Shown: positions 52,354-61,560 of the stretch, piece by piece | How positions within the stretch are numbered: the stretch's first letter is position 1 | How the letters are laid out: every line of letters starts with the position of its first letter | Assembly (NCBI RefSeq): GCF_018885265.1 | Contig: NZ_CP076538.1 | Location: forward strand, 3,570,001-3,634,000 | Reading direction: 5' to 3' | DNA: 64,000 bases | Origin: Amycolatopsis aidingensis | GTDB taxonomy: Bacteria; Actinomycetota; Actinomycetes; Mycobacteriales; Pseudonocardiaceae | The notes under the pieces: model-generated | Seen by the model: only the letters and a program-made list of their open reading frames with translations | The model's database searches: none | Told to the model about the DNA's origin: nothing | Program-made: the position numbers and the translations under genes

Positions 52354-52478
52354 GTCACGCTGTGTGCACCTCACAACGATTGCGTTGCATGCCGCCGCAG
52401 ACTCGACCGGTCCCAATGCCCTAGTCGAGGCCGGCGAAGGCCGGACCGGCCGATGTTCCGCCCCGTGCACTCGGTTGC

Positions 52479-52533
52479 TTGACACACCCACCAGTCATTC
52501 ATACGTTTGCTGTCACTTTGTATGAATGACTGG
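52479..52533 (+). promoter_or_regulatory. Promoter with 14-bp perfect inverted-repeat operator
   Basis: TTGACA at 52479-52484 and TACGTT at 52502-52507, 17 bp apart, form a good sigma70-type promoter. Perfect arms CCAGTCATTCATAC (52491-52504) and GTATGAATGACTGG (52520-52533), 15 bp apart, overlap the -10 and the start of transcription. This is the layout of a repressor operator; the TetR gene at 55186 is the obvious candidate. Confidence 0.7.
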
Positions 52534-52545
52534 GAGTTGATCCGT

Positions 52546-54045
52546 ATGCGGCTCGGCAAGACCGCCGTCGTTCTTGGCGGCAGTGCCGCCGGTCTGTGCA
52601 CCGCGGGGGCGCTCGCCCCGCACTTCGACCAGGTACTGGTGCTGGAACGCGATGAGCTTCCGGCAGAGGCCGAGCACCGACGTGGTGTGCCGCAGAGCAA
52701 ACACCCGCACTTCCTGCTGAACTCGGGGCGTCGCGCGATCGGGGCGCTGTTCCCCGGTTTCGAGGACGACCTAATCGCTGCGGGCGGGCTGCATCTGATG
52801 CCGTCCATGGACGCCGCGTATCTCGACGGCGAGGGCTGGTCGGCACGCAAGCGCAGCTCGATGACGATGATCTACAGTTCGCGGATCCTTATTGAGCGGG
52901 TGTTGCGCGACCAGGTGCGAGCGCTGGCCAACGTGGTCATCCGCGAAGGTGCCGCGGTGAGTGGCCTGACCGTGCGGGGTGGCGGCACCCGCGACGGGGC
53001 GGTCACCGGGGTCGGCTTCGCCACGTCCACAGGCGAGGAGCACATCGACGCCGACTTCGTGGTGGACGCGATGGGCCGCGGCTCCTCGGTCGGCAACTGG
53101 CTGGTGGCCGCGGGCTGGCCCGAGCCCGAGGTGCGGACGCTCGACGCCAAGGTCACCTACACCTCGCGCTGGTATGACCTGCCCTCATCCGCGGAGCGGC
53201 CTGGCTCCTGGTGGTGGCAGCACCTGGTGATCATGCCAACCCCCGACAAGGGTGAGCACCCTGCCGAGCACGAGTTCCTGGTCAACTTCTTCCCGATCGA
53301 GGGGAACCGTGTGATCGCCTGCATGGGCTCATGGGGACTCGAGATGCCGCGCACCACCGACGCGTTCGTCGAATCGGCCCGCCGAGTGCGGACGCCGTTG
53401 TTCGCGGCCGCGATGGACCGGTGTGCTCCCACCTCGGAGGTTCATCTGACCCGGTCGACCGGCAACAAGTGGCGACGCTACGACTGCCTGCGTACGCCTC
53501 CGCGGGGTCTGGTTTTCATCGGCGACTCGATCTGCGCGTTCAACCCGTTCTACGCACAAGGCATCAGTTCCGCGTCGGGTTCGGCACTCTTGTTGCGCGA
53601 GCACCTCTCCCGCGCCGAACGGCTCGACGCGGGGTTCTTCTCACGGTTCCTCAAAGCGCAGCGCAAACTGCTCGACGTGCCGTGGCGCCTGGCGATGGCC
53701 AGGGACCAGAGTTACGAATGTGCGGTGGGTACCGAGAAGTTGCCTGAGTGGAGACGTCGCATCCTCGCGGCCGTGTCTGGTCCGGCGTTCAGCCTCATCG
53801 TGGGTGCCGCCCGTGAGGACGAAGTTGTCGATGAGCACTTCGCCAAGGTGTTCAATCTCGACGAGTCGCTGGGGGACATGCTGCGGAATCCGCGGGTGAT
53901 CGCGGGACTCGTGGGTTACCGCATGCGCGCTGCGCTGGGTCGGCACCGGGTTCCCTTCGGGTTCGATCCCCAAGCCGAACCACCGGCCACCGACTACTCA
54001 CCGGAGGGCACCGACAGTGCCATTACGTCGGCTGTTGCACGATGA
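52546..54045 (+). CDS. FAD-dependent oxidoreductase/monooxygenase
   Basis: 499 residues from ATG 52546 (GGGAG 9 nt upstream); an ATG at 52522 lies inside the operator arm and is less likely. Rossmann FAD motif VVLGGSAAGLCTAGAL at the N-terminus, a VVDAMGRGSSVGNWL segment and the second FAD motif FIGDSICAFNPFYAQGISSASGSALL. Similar to aromatic hydroxylase-like or halogenase-like flavoproteins. Substrate unknown. Overlaps the membrane protein gene by 4 bp, so the two are co-translated. Confidence 0.85.
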   Translation: MRLGKTAVVLGGSAAGLCTAGALAPHFDQVLVLERDELPAEAEHRRGVPQSKHPHFLLNSGRRAIGALFPGFEDDLIAAGGLHLMPSMDAAYLDGEGWSARKRSSMTMIYSSRILIERVLRDQVRALANVVIREGAAVSGLTVRGGGTRDGAVTGVGFATSTGEEHIDADFVVDAMGRGSSVGNWLVAAGWPEPEVRTLDAKVTYTSRWYDLPSSAERPGSWWWQHLVIMPTPDKGEHPAEHEFLVNFFPIEGNRVIACMGSWGLEMPRTTDAFVESARRVRTPLFAAAMDRCAPTSEVHLTRSTGNKWRRYDCLRTPPRGLVFIGDSICAFNPFYAQGISSASGSALLLREHLSRAERLDAGFFSRFLKAQRKLLDVPWRLAMARDQSYECAVGTEKLPEWRRRILAAVSGPAFSLIVGAAREDEVVDEHFAKVFNLDESLGDMLRNPRVIAGLVGYRMRAALGRHRVPFGFDPQAEPPATDYSPEGTDSAITSAVAR

Positions 54046-55880
54046 GCGCCGTGTGCGGTCCGGACGCGGAGGCACTCACCCGCGACCTCGGTTTCGACTG
54101 CCACGACGTCTCCCCGGTGGTCTCGATCCGCTTCCCCTGGGATCTCGCACACTGGACGATGCCGCTGCTCGAGCTGCTTGTCATCGGCGGCGCCGTTTTC
54201 GCCCTGGTGCACGCCGTCCGCCGCCACCGCGCGGGCGATCCGGTCAACCTGGCACTGTGGTGGGCCTCGCTGGTCTACCTCTTCGTGACCGAGCCGCCGC
54301 TGTACTTCCCGGAGTGGTTCGGTCTCGACGAGCTGTACGGTTTCATCTTCGCCCACAACCAGTTCACCGTGCAGTTCATGGGGGACCGGTTGCCGCTCTA
54401 CATCGTCGCGTTCTATCCGGTGATCAGTCAGGTCGCCTACGAACTCGTGCGGTCGCTCGGGATCTTCCGGCGCCGTGGCGCGCTGGCCGGGTCGGTGGCC
54501 GTCGCGTTCGTCTGCCAGGTGTTCTACGAGGTTTTCGATCACCTTGGCCCGCAGCTCAAGTGGTGGGCCTGGAACATGGACAACCACATCGTCAACCACC
54601 CCGCCGTGGCGGCAGTGCCGATGAACAGCATGCTGTTGTTCGCGTCCGTCTCGATGGCGGCCATGACCTATCTGGTCGTGCGTCTGGTCGGTGGCCCGGC
54701 GGCGGACGGTGCCCCGCGACGCGGGTTGTCACTGGTGCTGCGAACCGTGGTGGCCGGGGTCCTCACACCGCCGACCATGGCGGTCGCCGGCATCCCGTCG
54801 GGCTTCTTCGGCGGGGACGATCCCAACACCGCTGCGCAGGCCTGGGTTCTCGGCATCGAGCTGGCCCTGATCTGGCTGGTCGGCGCCTGGATCCTCGTCT
54901 CGCACTTGAGGTCTCCGGACCCTGGGACGGGCGAGCCCCTGTCCACCTTCGCGCGGTTCTACCCCGCCGCCTACCTGGGTGGAATGGCCGTGTTCTGGAT
55001 CAGTGCCCTGCCCGCGTACTTCGCCGCGGATAATGGCATCACCGGTGACGGCACCCCGGTCGGAAGCGGGCCTTACGCGTTCGCCTGCTTCCTCGGGGCG
55101 GGTCTGTTGCTGACCGCGCTGTATCGGAAGGGCCTCGTGCGCCGGAGGGCACCTACCCCGTGTGAGCTATCCGGCTCGGGGGATAATGGAGCGCATGGGG
55201 CATCACGGATGGCAGGGCAACCCGCCCGGTACCGAAGACGAGGCACATCGTCGGATCATCGAGGCGGCAACGGCGTGTCTCGACCGTGTGGGGCTCGCCA
55301 AAACCAGCCTCTCCGACGTCGCCGCCGAGGCCGGTGTGACCCGGCAGACCGTCTACCGTTACTTTCCGGGTCTGAAAGACATTCTCCGTGCTGTGGCCCT
55401 GGCCGGCGTCGAAGAGTTCGCCGGGCGGATGGAACAGCACCTGGCTTCATGTGGCAGCGCCGCGGAAGCTGCCGCGGAATCGGTGGTGTTCGCCGTCCGG
55501 ACGATCCCCGACGAGCCCTACCTGGGCCTGCTCTTAAAGGCGGGCGAAGCCGACTTCTTCACCGACGGAGTCATCTCTTCCTTGTCCTTCTCCTATGGCG
55601 CGCGGATCCTCCGCAACGTGCCGGTCGACTGGTCCGCCGTCGGCGTCACCACCGACGAGGACCTCCAGGGACTCGCCGAGATCCTGATGCGGCTCTTCAT
55701 GTCCTTTCTGCAGTACCCCTCGACGCCAGCACTCACCGACGACGGACTGCGGACTCTCATCCGCCGCTGGGTCGGACCAGCCCTGCGCGGCTAGCCACAA
55801 GGCACCCGTCGCTGCGGAACCTCCAACGCGACGACATCAGCCGTTCGACCTCGCTGTGCCGCACACATTGCCCTGTCTGA
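54042..55880 (+). CDS. Polytopic membrane protein, frame running on over the TetR gene
   Basis: The first about 375 residues (54042 to about 55165) are a credible membrane protein of about 10 spans (LLELLVIGGAVFALVHAV, LWWASLVYLFV, LAGSVAVAFVCQVFYEVFDHLG, AAMTYLVVRLVGG and others). Conserved-looking features are EPPLYFPEWFGLDELYGFIFAHNQF and WNMDNHIVNHPA. After that the frame has no stop until 55880, and its translation is an Arg-rich shadow of the TetR gene in another frame. The true stop may have been lost or hidden by an indel near 55150. Family not identified. Confidence 0.6.
   Translation: MSAVCGPDAEALTRDLGFDCHDVSPVVSIRFPWDLAHWTMPLLELLVIGGAVFALVHAVRRHRAGDPVNLALWWASLVYLFVTEPPLYFPEWFGLDELYGFIFAHNQFTVQFMGDRLPLYIVAFYPVISQVAYELVRSLGIFRRRGALAGSVAVAFVCQVFYEVFDHLGPQLKWWAWNMDNHIVNHPAVAAVPMNSMLLFASVSMAAMTYLVVRLVGGPAADGAPRRGLSLVLRTVVAGVLTPPTMAVAGIPSGFFGGDDPNTAAQAWVLGIELALIWLVGAWILVSHLRSPDPGTGEPLSTFARFYPAAYLGGMAVFWISALPAYFAADNGITGDGTPVGSGPYAFACFLGAGLLLTALYRKGLVRRRAPTPCELSGSGDNGAHGASRMAGQPARYRRRGTSSDHRGGNGVSRPCGARQNQPLRRRRRGRCDPADRLPLLSGSERHSPCCGPGRRRRVRRADGTAPGFMWQRRGSCRGIGGVRRPDDPRRALPGPALKGGRSRLLHRRSHLFLVLLLWRADPPQRAGRLVRRRRHHRRGPPGTRRDPDAALHVLSAVPLDASTHRRRTADSHPPLGRTSPARLATRHPSLRNLQRDDISRSTSLCRTHCPV
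55186..55794 (+). CDS. TetR-family transcriptional regulator
   Basis: 202 residues from ATG 55186 (a GTG at 55162 and an ATG at 55195 are alternatives). The HTH region is AHRRIIEAATACLDRVGLAKTSLSDVAAEAGVTRQTVYRYFPGLKDILRAV, followed by a helical effector domain. It follows the flavin oxidoreductase and membrane protein on the same strand and is the likely repressor acting on the perfect inverted repeat at 52491-52533. That assignment is positional. Confidence 0.87.
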   Translation: MERMGHHGWQGNPPGTEDEAHRRIIEAATACLDRVGLAKTSLSDVAAEAGVTRQTVYRYFPGLKDILRAVALAGVEEFAGRMEQHLASCGSAAEAAAESVVFAVRTIPDEPYLGLLLKAGEADFFTDGVISSLSFSYGARILRNVPVDWSAVGVTTDEDLQGLAEILMRLFMSFLQYPSTPALTDDGLRTLIRRWVGPALRG

Positions 55881-55982
55881 ACTGGCTGAACCTCGCCAGA
55901 CCGGACGGCGGCAAGGTGCCGACTGCGCGACACCGGCCGGCTACCGGCCTGGCTCGCAGGGGCGTTCACCACCGCGCTGTGC

Positions 55983-56258
55983 ATGACCGCCGGGCACGGC
56001 TCACGCCAGGCCCAGCAGCTGTTCCAGTACTGCGGCACCGCCGCCGACATCGAGCGGGGTGACCTGGGTGTGCTGGTCTGCGATGACACACATCAGCTGC
56101 GCGCCACCTCGAACACCCAGCTACCCCCGGCCACACCCCAGCAGCAGCTCGACGCGGTCGCTGACGAGCTCAACGACCGTCCTCGGCAGACGCTGGGCTG
56201 GCGCAAGCCGACAGAAGCGTTCAATAAACTCTTGCTAGACTCACCAAAAGTGCACTGA
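55983..56258 (+). pseudogene. Chimeric remnant: DUF2075-like ATPase piece joined to IS30 transposase end
   Basis: The first about 50 residues (RQAQQLFQYCGTAADIERGDLGVLVCDDTHQLRATSN) resemble the Walker B region of DUF2075 helicase-like ATPases, and similar sequence is visible a little upstream (AGAFTTALC). The rest (LDAVADELNDRPRQTLGWRKPTEAF) is the typical C-terminal end of IS30-family transposases. Neither domain is complete. Probably created by insertion and deletion of an IS30 copy inside a DUF2075 gene. Confidence 0.6.
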
Positions 56259-56882
56259 CCATTTGACGCCAAGTAGAACCGACGAGCTGGTCGTCGTGGA
56301 TCAACCTGGGCCATGCGGAGGTCGTCGGATAGACATGACCGAGGAGTCCGGACGGACGTCGGATACCTATCCACGCACGTGCGGGCAGGATCACAACTCA
56401 GCACCGTGCGCGGTCATCGGCATGAGAATGTTGATTGGCCGCCGTGCGAGCGCGCAGACTCAGGATCGAAGCCGTCGTTCACCAGTGACTCCAGCAGACT
56501 GCCCAGGCCCGCGAACTGCCCGGCGGAGTCACCACCGGTTGCCCGGTAGACCGGCCCGTGCAGCTCCAGAAGAGGGGCGTACCGCGGCGTCGATCTTGGG
56601 AACCACCAGATGGGAGGCGGCTTCGAGCTCGGCGCCCCAGGCCAGTTTTATTCCCCTGGCGAGGGTGGCCGTGGCATCGTAGGTTGGCCCCGGTTCGACA
56701 TACCGAGCAGGACCCACCGATCGGGAGCTTGCTGGCGAGGTGTGCGAGTCGGCGCGTCGAGCAATGGTCCTGAGTGGACAGTTCCGCCGGTAGTTGGTCG
56801 CCCGTTTGGGAGCCAGAATGGTGTCTAGGGTGGAGTTGTTTGCAGCGATCAGGTGGGATGCCCCGGTAGAGACGCTCCGGAG
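56259..56882. other. Region without a supported gene
   Basis: 624 bp. Several short frames are open. The most protein-like is on the minus strand at 56529-56717 (GPTYDATATLARGIKLAWGAELEAASHLVVP), continued in another frame by DSAGQFAGLGSLLESLVNDGFDPES, so it may be another frameshifted remnant, but I do not recognise the family. Confidence 0.4.
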
Positions 56883-57968
56883 TTACAGGAGTACCACGGA
56901 TCGTAGGACCTCACGGTGCTGCAGCTTTGCCAACGCCTGTTCCACCTGGCCCAGCGCGATCGTTTCGGTGACGAAGGCGTCCAGGTCGAGCTGGCCTTGG
57001 CGGTAGAGTCCGATGAGAGCGGGGAAGTCGCGTGAGGGAAGGCAGTCGCCGTACCAGGAAGATTTGAGCGAGCCACCGCGAACGCGCAACTCCAGCAGCG
57101 GCATATCCACCCGCATATCGGGCGTGGGCACGCCGAGCATGACGACCGTCCCCGCCTGGTCGCGGGCGTAGAACGCCTGTTTCCAGGTTTCGGGACGGCC
57201 CACGGCGTCGATGACGACATCCGCGCCGAACCCGCCGGTGAGTTCCCGGATCCGCGGCACCGGGTCGGCGGAACTCGCATCGACCGTGTGCGTAGCACCG
57301 AACCTCCTGGCCCACTCCAGTCTCCGAGGACCCGTGTCGACGGCGATGATGGTGGTCGCACCAGCCAGCCGGGCCCCCGCCACAGCCGCGCTGCCCAGGC
57401 TGTCGCAGCCGATGACCGCGACGCTGTCACCGCGCTCCACCGCGCCGGTGTGCAGCGCCGCGCCGATTCCGGTCATGACCCCGCAGCCGAGCAGAGCGGC
57501 CGCGATGGGAGAGACGTCGGGCTCGACCTTGGTGCATTGCCTGGTGTGCACGAGGGTCTTCTCGGCGAGGGCACCGAGACCGAGAACCGGGGTGAGCGGG
57601 GTCCCGTCGGTGAGCGTCATGGGTTGGGCGGCGGTGAGCGGCGAGACGCAGTTCCAGAGCTTGCCTTTGCGGCAGGCACGGCAGGTTCCACACACGGCGC
57701 GCCAGTTCAGGACCACCAAGTCACCCGGCTCGACCTCGGTCACACCCTTCCCCACGGCTTCCACCACACCTGCGGCTTCATGCCCGAGCAGGAACGGGAA
57801 CGCGTCGTCGACGATGCCTTCCCGATAGTTCAGGTCGGTATGGCACAACCCGCACGCCCGCACCCGCACCAGTACCTCATCAGGCCCCGGATCTGGCACA
57901 ACGACCTCGGCCATCTCGACCGGCGCCTGCTTCCACCGTGCGATCACGCCACGAACCGTCTGCGCCAT
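56883..57968 (-). CDS. S-(hydroxymethyl)mycothiol dehydrogenase
   Basis: 361 residues, the usual length of the family. Zinc-dependent alcohol dehydrogenase with catalytic-zinc motif [31 protein letters not shown], structural-zinc Cys set [15 protein letters not shown] and the NAD fold [22 protein letters not shown]. The sequence [21 protein letters not shown] is characteristic of the mycothiol branch (MscR/MD-FALDH). It oxidises the formaldehyde-mycothiol adduct, giving formaldehyde or NO-adduct detoxification. The usual metallo-hydrolase partner gene is not next to it. Confidence 0.9.
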   Translation of the reverse strand: MAQTVRGVIARWKQAPVEMAEVVVPDPGPDEVLVRVRACGLCHTDLNYREGIVDDAFPFLLGHEAAGVVEAVGKGVTEVEPGDLVVLNWRAVCGTCRACRKGKLWNCVSPLTAAQPMTLTDGTPLTPVLGLGALAEKTLVHTRQCTKVEPDVSPIAAALLGCGVMTGIGAALHTGAVERGDSVAVIGCDSLGSAAVAGARLAGATTIIAVDTGPRRLEWARRFGATHTVDASSADPVPRIRELTGGFGADVVIDAVGRPETWKQAFYARDQAGTVVMLGVPTPDMRVDMPLLELRVRGGSLKSSWYGDCLPSRDFPALIGLYRQGQLDLDAFVTETIALGQVEQALAKLQHREVLRSVVLL

Positions 57969-58421
57969 GGCTCCCTCTCCTCAATCACCTCGGAGCACGA
58001 CAGCCGACAGCCGCAGAACATCGCGCAGTGCATCCCGTCCGAGCAGCAACATCGCGAAACCGTGCACAGAGGTCCACTTGACCTCCTAGGCCCAGCCCGC
58101 GTACTCCGGGAGCCGCCGCGCCACGGCCAGCATCGGCTCCACCAGCCCCGGACACACGGCGGACATGACCGACACCGTAAGCCGATCATGCCGATTGCCG
58201 CACGGCCAATAACTCGCCCGGGTGACCCACCAGCATCCCTGGGCGGGATGCGTGTTCATGCGCCAGACCATAGCTGGGATCGATGAGTAATGTCAGTTGG
58301 ATGTTGACTGCGAATGTGCTCGTGACCAGTAGTCTCGAGGTTCCTGGTAGCTGGTCAAGGCCGGGCGTGACCCGGTGGCCGTCTGCGCCGCCGTCATGAC
58401 GAGAATTCGGCGGGTTCAAAT
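57969..58421. other. Region without a supported gene
   Basis: 453 bp between the dehydrogenase and the IS481 element. No frame has a recognisable domain; a short minus-strand frame at 58086-58271 may be a remnant. Confidence 0.4.
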
Positions 58422-59516
58422 TGTCGGTATAAAATTGACGGAGATGCTTGAGACCGGGGCTTGTTGATCATAAGGAGTCCGGGTGAGTGAGCCCCAGTTG
58501 GACCGCCAGGTGCGTCGGCGCCTGGCGGTCTTGCGTCACGTCGAGGAAGTGTCCGGGAACGTGGCCATGACCTACCGGTATTTCGGCATCAGCCGACCGG
58601 CCTACTACACCTGGCTGCGTCGCTACGAGGCCGACGGCGTCGACGGGCTGCGCGACCGCTCAAGGCGGCCGCGAACCAGCCCGAACGCCACCCACGTGGA
58701 TGTCGTCGAGAAGATCGTCCACCTACGGCAGCACTATCACTTCGGCCCAGGCAAGGTTCAGATGTACCTCAGGCGTTATCACGACGTCGACATCAGCAGG
58801 TCCGGCGTGTGGCGCATCCTGCACCGCCTGGACATGGGGCGGCTACCCGCCTCACAGCGGTATAAACGGCGCGACCTGCGGTGGAAGCGCTACGAGAAGC
58901 AGCGCCCCGGCCACCAGGTCCAGGTCGACGTCAAGTTCGTCGAACCCTTGCCCAAGGCCGGCAAGACCGGCGTCTCGCTCAAGCCGGTCGGGCGGCGCGG
59001 CAAGTTCTACCAGTTCACCGCGATCGACGACTGCACCCGGCTGCGGGTGCTCACGATCTACCCGCGCAACAACCAGAAGACCGCGATCCAGTTCCTCGAC
59101 TACGTGCTCTCGCAGCTGCCCTTCGCCGTCGAGACGATCCAGACCGACAACGGAGCCGAGTTCCCGTCGGTCTTCCACTGGCACGTACTGGACAAAGGCA
59201 TCCAGCACCGCTATATCAAGCCCCGCACGCCCCGGCTGAACGGAAAGGTCGAGCGATCCCACCGTATTGATACCGAAGAGTTCTACCGGCTCCTGGACGG
59301 CGCCGTCATCGACGACGCCAACGTCTTCAACGCCAAGCTCAAGGAGTGGCAGGACTACTACAACTTCGGCCGACCTCACGGCGGACTCGACGGCCAGGCT
59401 CCGTATGAGAGACTGCGCCAGAAGACACAAGTCGAGACCCCGGCCGTGTAGTTGATCTGTGTCAGCCGCACACCGGCATCTGCTTGAGATGTCTCGCGAA
59501 CGAACGTTTCCGGACA
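58422..59516 (+). mobile_element. IS481-family insertion sequence (ends tentative)
   Basis: The transposase gene is intact. The left end proposed here begins TGTCGG (58422) and the right end finishes CGGACA (59516); the ends are weakly inverted, and both sides carry a gagat/cttgaga block near the gene. No clear target duplication is visible, so the ends are uncertain by tens of bases. Confidence 0.5.
58483..59451 (+). CDS. IS481-family transposase
   Basis: 322 residues. An N-terminal helix-turn-helix (NVAMTYRYFGISRPAYYTWLRRYEADGVDGLRDRSRRP) precedes the rve integrase core with the DDE residues: Asp in QVQVDVKFVEPL, Asp in IQTDNGAEFPS and Glu in RLNGKVERSHRID. The C-terminus YNFGRPHGGLDGQAPYERL is typical for IS481. 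The gene is intact and has a GTG start, so the element may be active. Confidence 0.93.
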   Translation: MSEPQLDRQVRRRLAVLRHVEEVSGNVAMTYRYFGISRPAYYTWLRRYEADGVDGLRDRSRRPRTSPNATHVDVVEKIVHLRQHYHFGPGKVQMYLRRYHDVDISRSGVWRILHRLDMGRLPASQRYKRRDLRWKRYEKQRPGHQVQVDVKFVEPLPKAGKTGVSLKPVGRRGKFYQFTAIDDCTRLRVLTIYPRNNQKTAIQFLDYVLSQLPFAVETIQTDNGAEFPSVFHWHVLDKGIQHRYIKPRTPRLNGKVERSHRIDTEEFYRLLDGAVIDDANVFNAKLKEWQDYYNFGRPHGGLDGQAPYERLRQKTQVETPAV

Positions 59517-59562
59517 TATTGCCAGGTTTTCAGGTACGAGACGGGGCCGATCGACGGCCGGT

Positions 59563-60141
59563 TCATTTCCTGCTGTCGATGAGGAGCAATCCGGCGGTCA
59601 GGCGACGTGCTCGCTGGAGGGGGTCGGGCACGGTTTGGAGCAGCAACGCTGTGATCGTGCCTTCGTAGATCACCACGATGTCCGCGGCGATCTGTTCTGG
59701 CTCGGCTGCGCCGGCTTCGCTGGCGAGTTCGGTCAGGCGTTGGCGAAGGTGTGTCTTGTGTCGGGCGATCGCGGCAATCGCGGGGTGGTCGACGTCGGTG
59801 ATCTCGACAGCAGCGTCGACCTGCGCGCAGCCCCGGTAGCGGTCCTCAGTGACCCACCATCGCTCCAGGGCATCAAAGATCGCCACGACGCGCTGCTCAG
59901 GGGCGGCGGCGATGGCGGCCTCCCAGTCCACGCGCCATCGACGGTCCCGCTCTTCCAGGTAGGCGGCCACGAGCCGGTCTTTGCCCCCGAAGTGCTTATA
60001 GAGCGTGGCCAGGGCTACACCGGCGCGTTCAACGATTGCGTCGATGCCGGTGGCGTTGATGCCGCGGGTGTAGAACAGCTCGCCGGCGGCGGTGAGCAGG
60101 CGTTCGCGGGCCGGGGGCGAAGGTTGCGCGTCAAGCACCAT
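59563..60141 (-). CDS. TetR-family transcriptional regulator
   Basis: 192 residues, ATG 60141. HTH: RERLLTAAGELFYTRGINATGIDAIVERAGVALATLYKHFGGKDRLVAAYL. The C-terminal domain contains GCAQVDAAVEITDVDHPAI, common in the branch with a small-molecule pocket. It is divergent from the dehalogenase-like hydrolase gene, with a 31-bp perfect palindrome between the two starts, so it very probably represses both itself and the hydrolase. Confidence 0.9.
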   Translation of the reverse strand: MVLDAQPSPPARERLLTAAGELFYTRGINATGIDAIVERAGVALATLYKHFGGKDRLVAAYLEERDRRWRVDWEAAIAAAPEQRVVAIFDALERWWVTEDRYRGCAQVDAAVEITDVDHPAIAAIARHKTHLRQRLTELASEAGAAEPEQIAADIVVIYEGTITALLLQTVPDPLQRARRLTAGLLLIDSRK

Positions 60142-60150
60142 CAGGCTAGT

Positions 60151-60181
60151 GTAACGGTCGTTCTAGTAGAACGACCGTTAC
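60151..60181. promoter_or_regulatory. 31-bp perfect palindromic operator
   Basis: Arms GTAACGGTCGTTCTA and TAGAACGACCGTTAC with a single central G. It lies between the divergent TetR and hydrolase genes, 10 bp from the TetR start and 19 bp from the hydrolase start. Confidence 0.85.
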
Positions 60182-60200
60182 GCCCTCGGGAGGGGGAGTT

Positions 60201-61028
60201 GTGCCTGAACTCTTGGACAGTGAGGTCATCCTCAACGGCGTACGTCTGGCCTACCGCGATCGCGGTACCGGTGAGCCGGTGGTGTTCCTGCACGGCACAC
60301 CGTCGCACTCGTTCATCTGGCGTGACGTTGTTCCCGAGGTCGAGCGAGCAGGCTATCGAGTCGTGCTGTTCGACTTGCTGGGATACGGCCAATCGGAACG
60401 GCCGCTGACTCATGACACCTCTGTGCGCGGGCAAGTCGACGTTCTTCAGACGCTGCTGCAGCACCTGGGAATCGACCAGTTCTGCCTGGTCGCCCACGAC
60501 ATTGGCGGTGCCATTGCTCAACTCCTGGCCACGGCTCAGCCTCAACGCGTGCGCCGGCTGATGCTCATCGACACGGTCAGCTACGACTCCTGGCCCTCGG
60601 AGACCTGGCAGGCGATCATTCGCGATCACCTCCAGGACTACGCTGCCATGTCGGCGAGTGACTTCGAAGCGATGCTGACCAGACAACTGCAGATGACCGT
60701 GGCGACCCCGGATCGCATGAGTGGCGCGGTGCTGGAGGCCTACCTCGCTCCGCACCGGTTCGCGCTGGGCCGGGCCTCGTTCTTCGAGCATCAAGTCCGG
60801 CACTACGACTCCAGCTCCACACAGCAGGTCGTGCCCGCGCTGGCGCAATTGACCATGCCGGTGCGTCTGCTGTGGGGAGCCCAAGACGCCTGGCAACCAA
60901 TCACCTACGCCAAGCGACTCGCCGCAGACATCCCGGGCTCGGAGCTGGTCGTGATCGACAACGGCGGCCACTTCCTCATGGAAGATCAACCAGCACGCGT
61001 CCGCAGTGAGATCCTCGACTTCCTGTGA
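60201..61028 (+). CDS. Alpha/beta hydrolase of the haloalkane dehalogenase/epoxide hydrolase type
   Basis: 275 residues from GTG 60201 behind gagggggag. The nucleophile position is Asp, in LVAHDIGGAIAQ, rather than Ser, and the oxyanion segment is HGTPSHSFIWRD, with Trp next to it. Downstream are an acid-loop candidate in LLWGAQDAW and the base His in NGGHFLMEDQPARV. The Asp nucleophile with HGTP motif is diagnostic for haloalkane dehalogenases, fluoroacetate dehalogenases and epoxide hydrolases. The substrate remains open. Flanked by an IS481 element and a Tn3 remnant, so the module may be acquired. Confidence 0.9.
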   Translation: MPELLDSEVILNGVRLAYRDRGTGEPVVFLHGTPSHSFIWRDVVPEVERAGYRVVLFDLLGYGQSERPLTHDTSVRGQVDVLQTLLQHLGIDQFCLVAHDIGGAIAQLLATAQPQRVRRLMLIDTVSYDSWPSETWQAIIRDHLQDYAAMSASDFEAMLTRQLQMTVATPDRMSGAVLEAYLAPHRFALGRASFFEHQVRHYDSSSTQQVVPALAQLTMPVRLLWGAQDAWQPITYAKRLAADIPGSELVVIDNGGHFLMEDQPARVRSEILDFL

Positions 61029-61030
61029 GG

Positions 61031-61560
61031 ATCCGTCAACGAGACGGGTCGGTAGGTCGAGGCGGCCTCGTCGTCGCACCGGTACGGCCGGATCGAGCCG
61101 ATGTTCTCCAGCGGGGCAGTAGCCGGAACCCGAGCAGTTCGGTGAAGGCGAAGCCAACGATGCTGACGCCGTGGGTGTCGACGTAGTTGGCCTCTATCTC
61201 GGCATCGGTGCAGTGCCGCAACAGGGCTTCGATCATCGCCGCGACCTCGGACGAGGAGCAGCTTTTGAGCTGGGAGTATTCAGGTGCTCTTACGCTCGAC
61301 GTGCCAGTAGATCATCACACCGGGTCCGCCGTAGCGCTGGTGCCACTCAGTCATCAGGTTCGACTCCCACGAGCCGAACTTCTTCGAATCCGACGCGCAC
61401 GTCGTGCCCTGGCCCCACCACTGCGGATCGCGTACGGCGAAAGTGGCGTTGACCAGCTTGCCGATCGCGGCGCGCAGGTTGTCGCGGGTGATGAAGTGCC
61501 GGCGCACGTGCCGCAGCGCGGCGAACACTGCGCGGTCGGCGACCCGTCTGCGGCAGTCGA
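61031..61560 (-). pseudogene. Tn3-family transposase remnant
   Basis: Read from high to low coordinates, the sequence [78 protein letters not shown] is the conserved catalytic part of Tn3-type transposases. It breaks near 61282 through a 2-nt loss, resumes in another frame as [56 protein letters not shown], and breaks again near 61115 before [19 protein letters not shown]. The N- and C-terminal parts are missing. Confidence 0.85.

Noticed and set aside
58422..59516. Composite transposon formed by the IS481 element and the Tn3 remnant
   Set aside because: The two elements belong to different families and share no ends, so they cannot mobilise the segment between them together.
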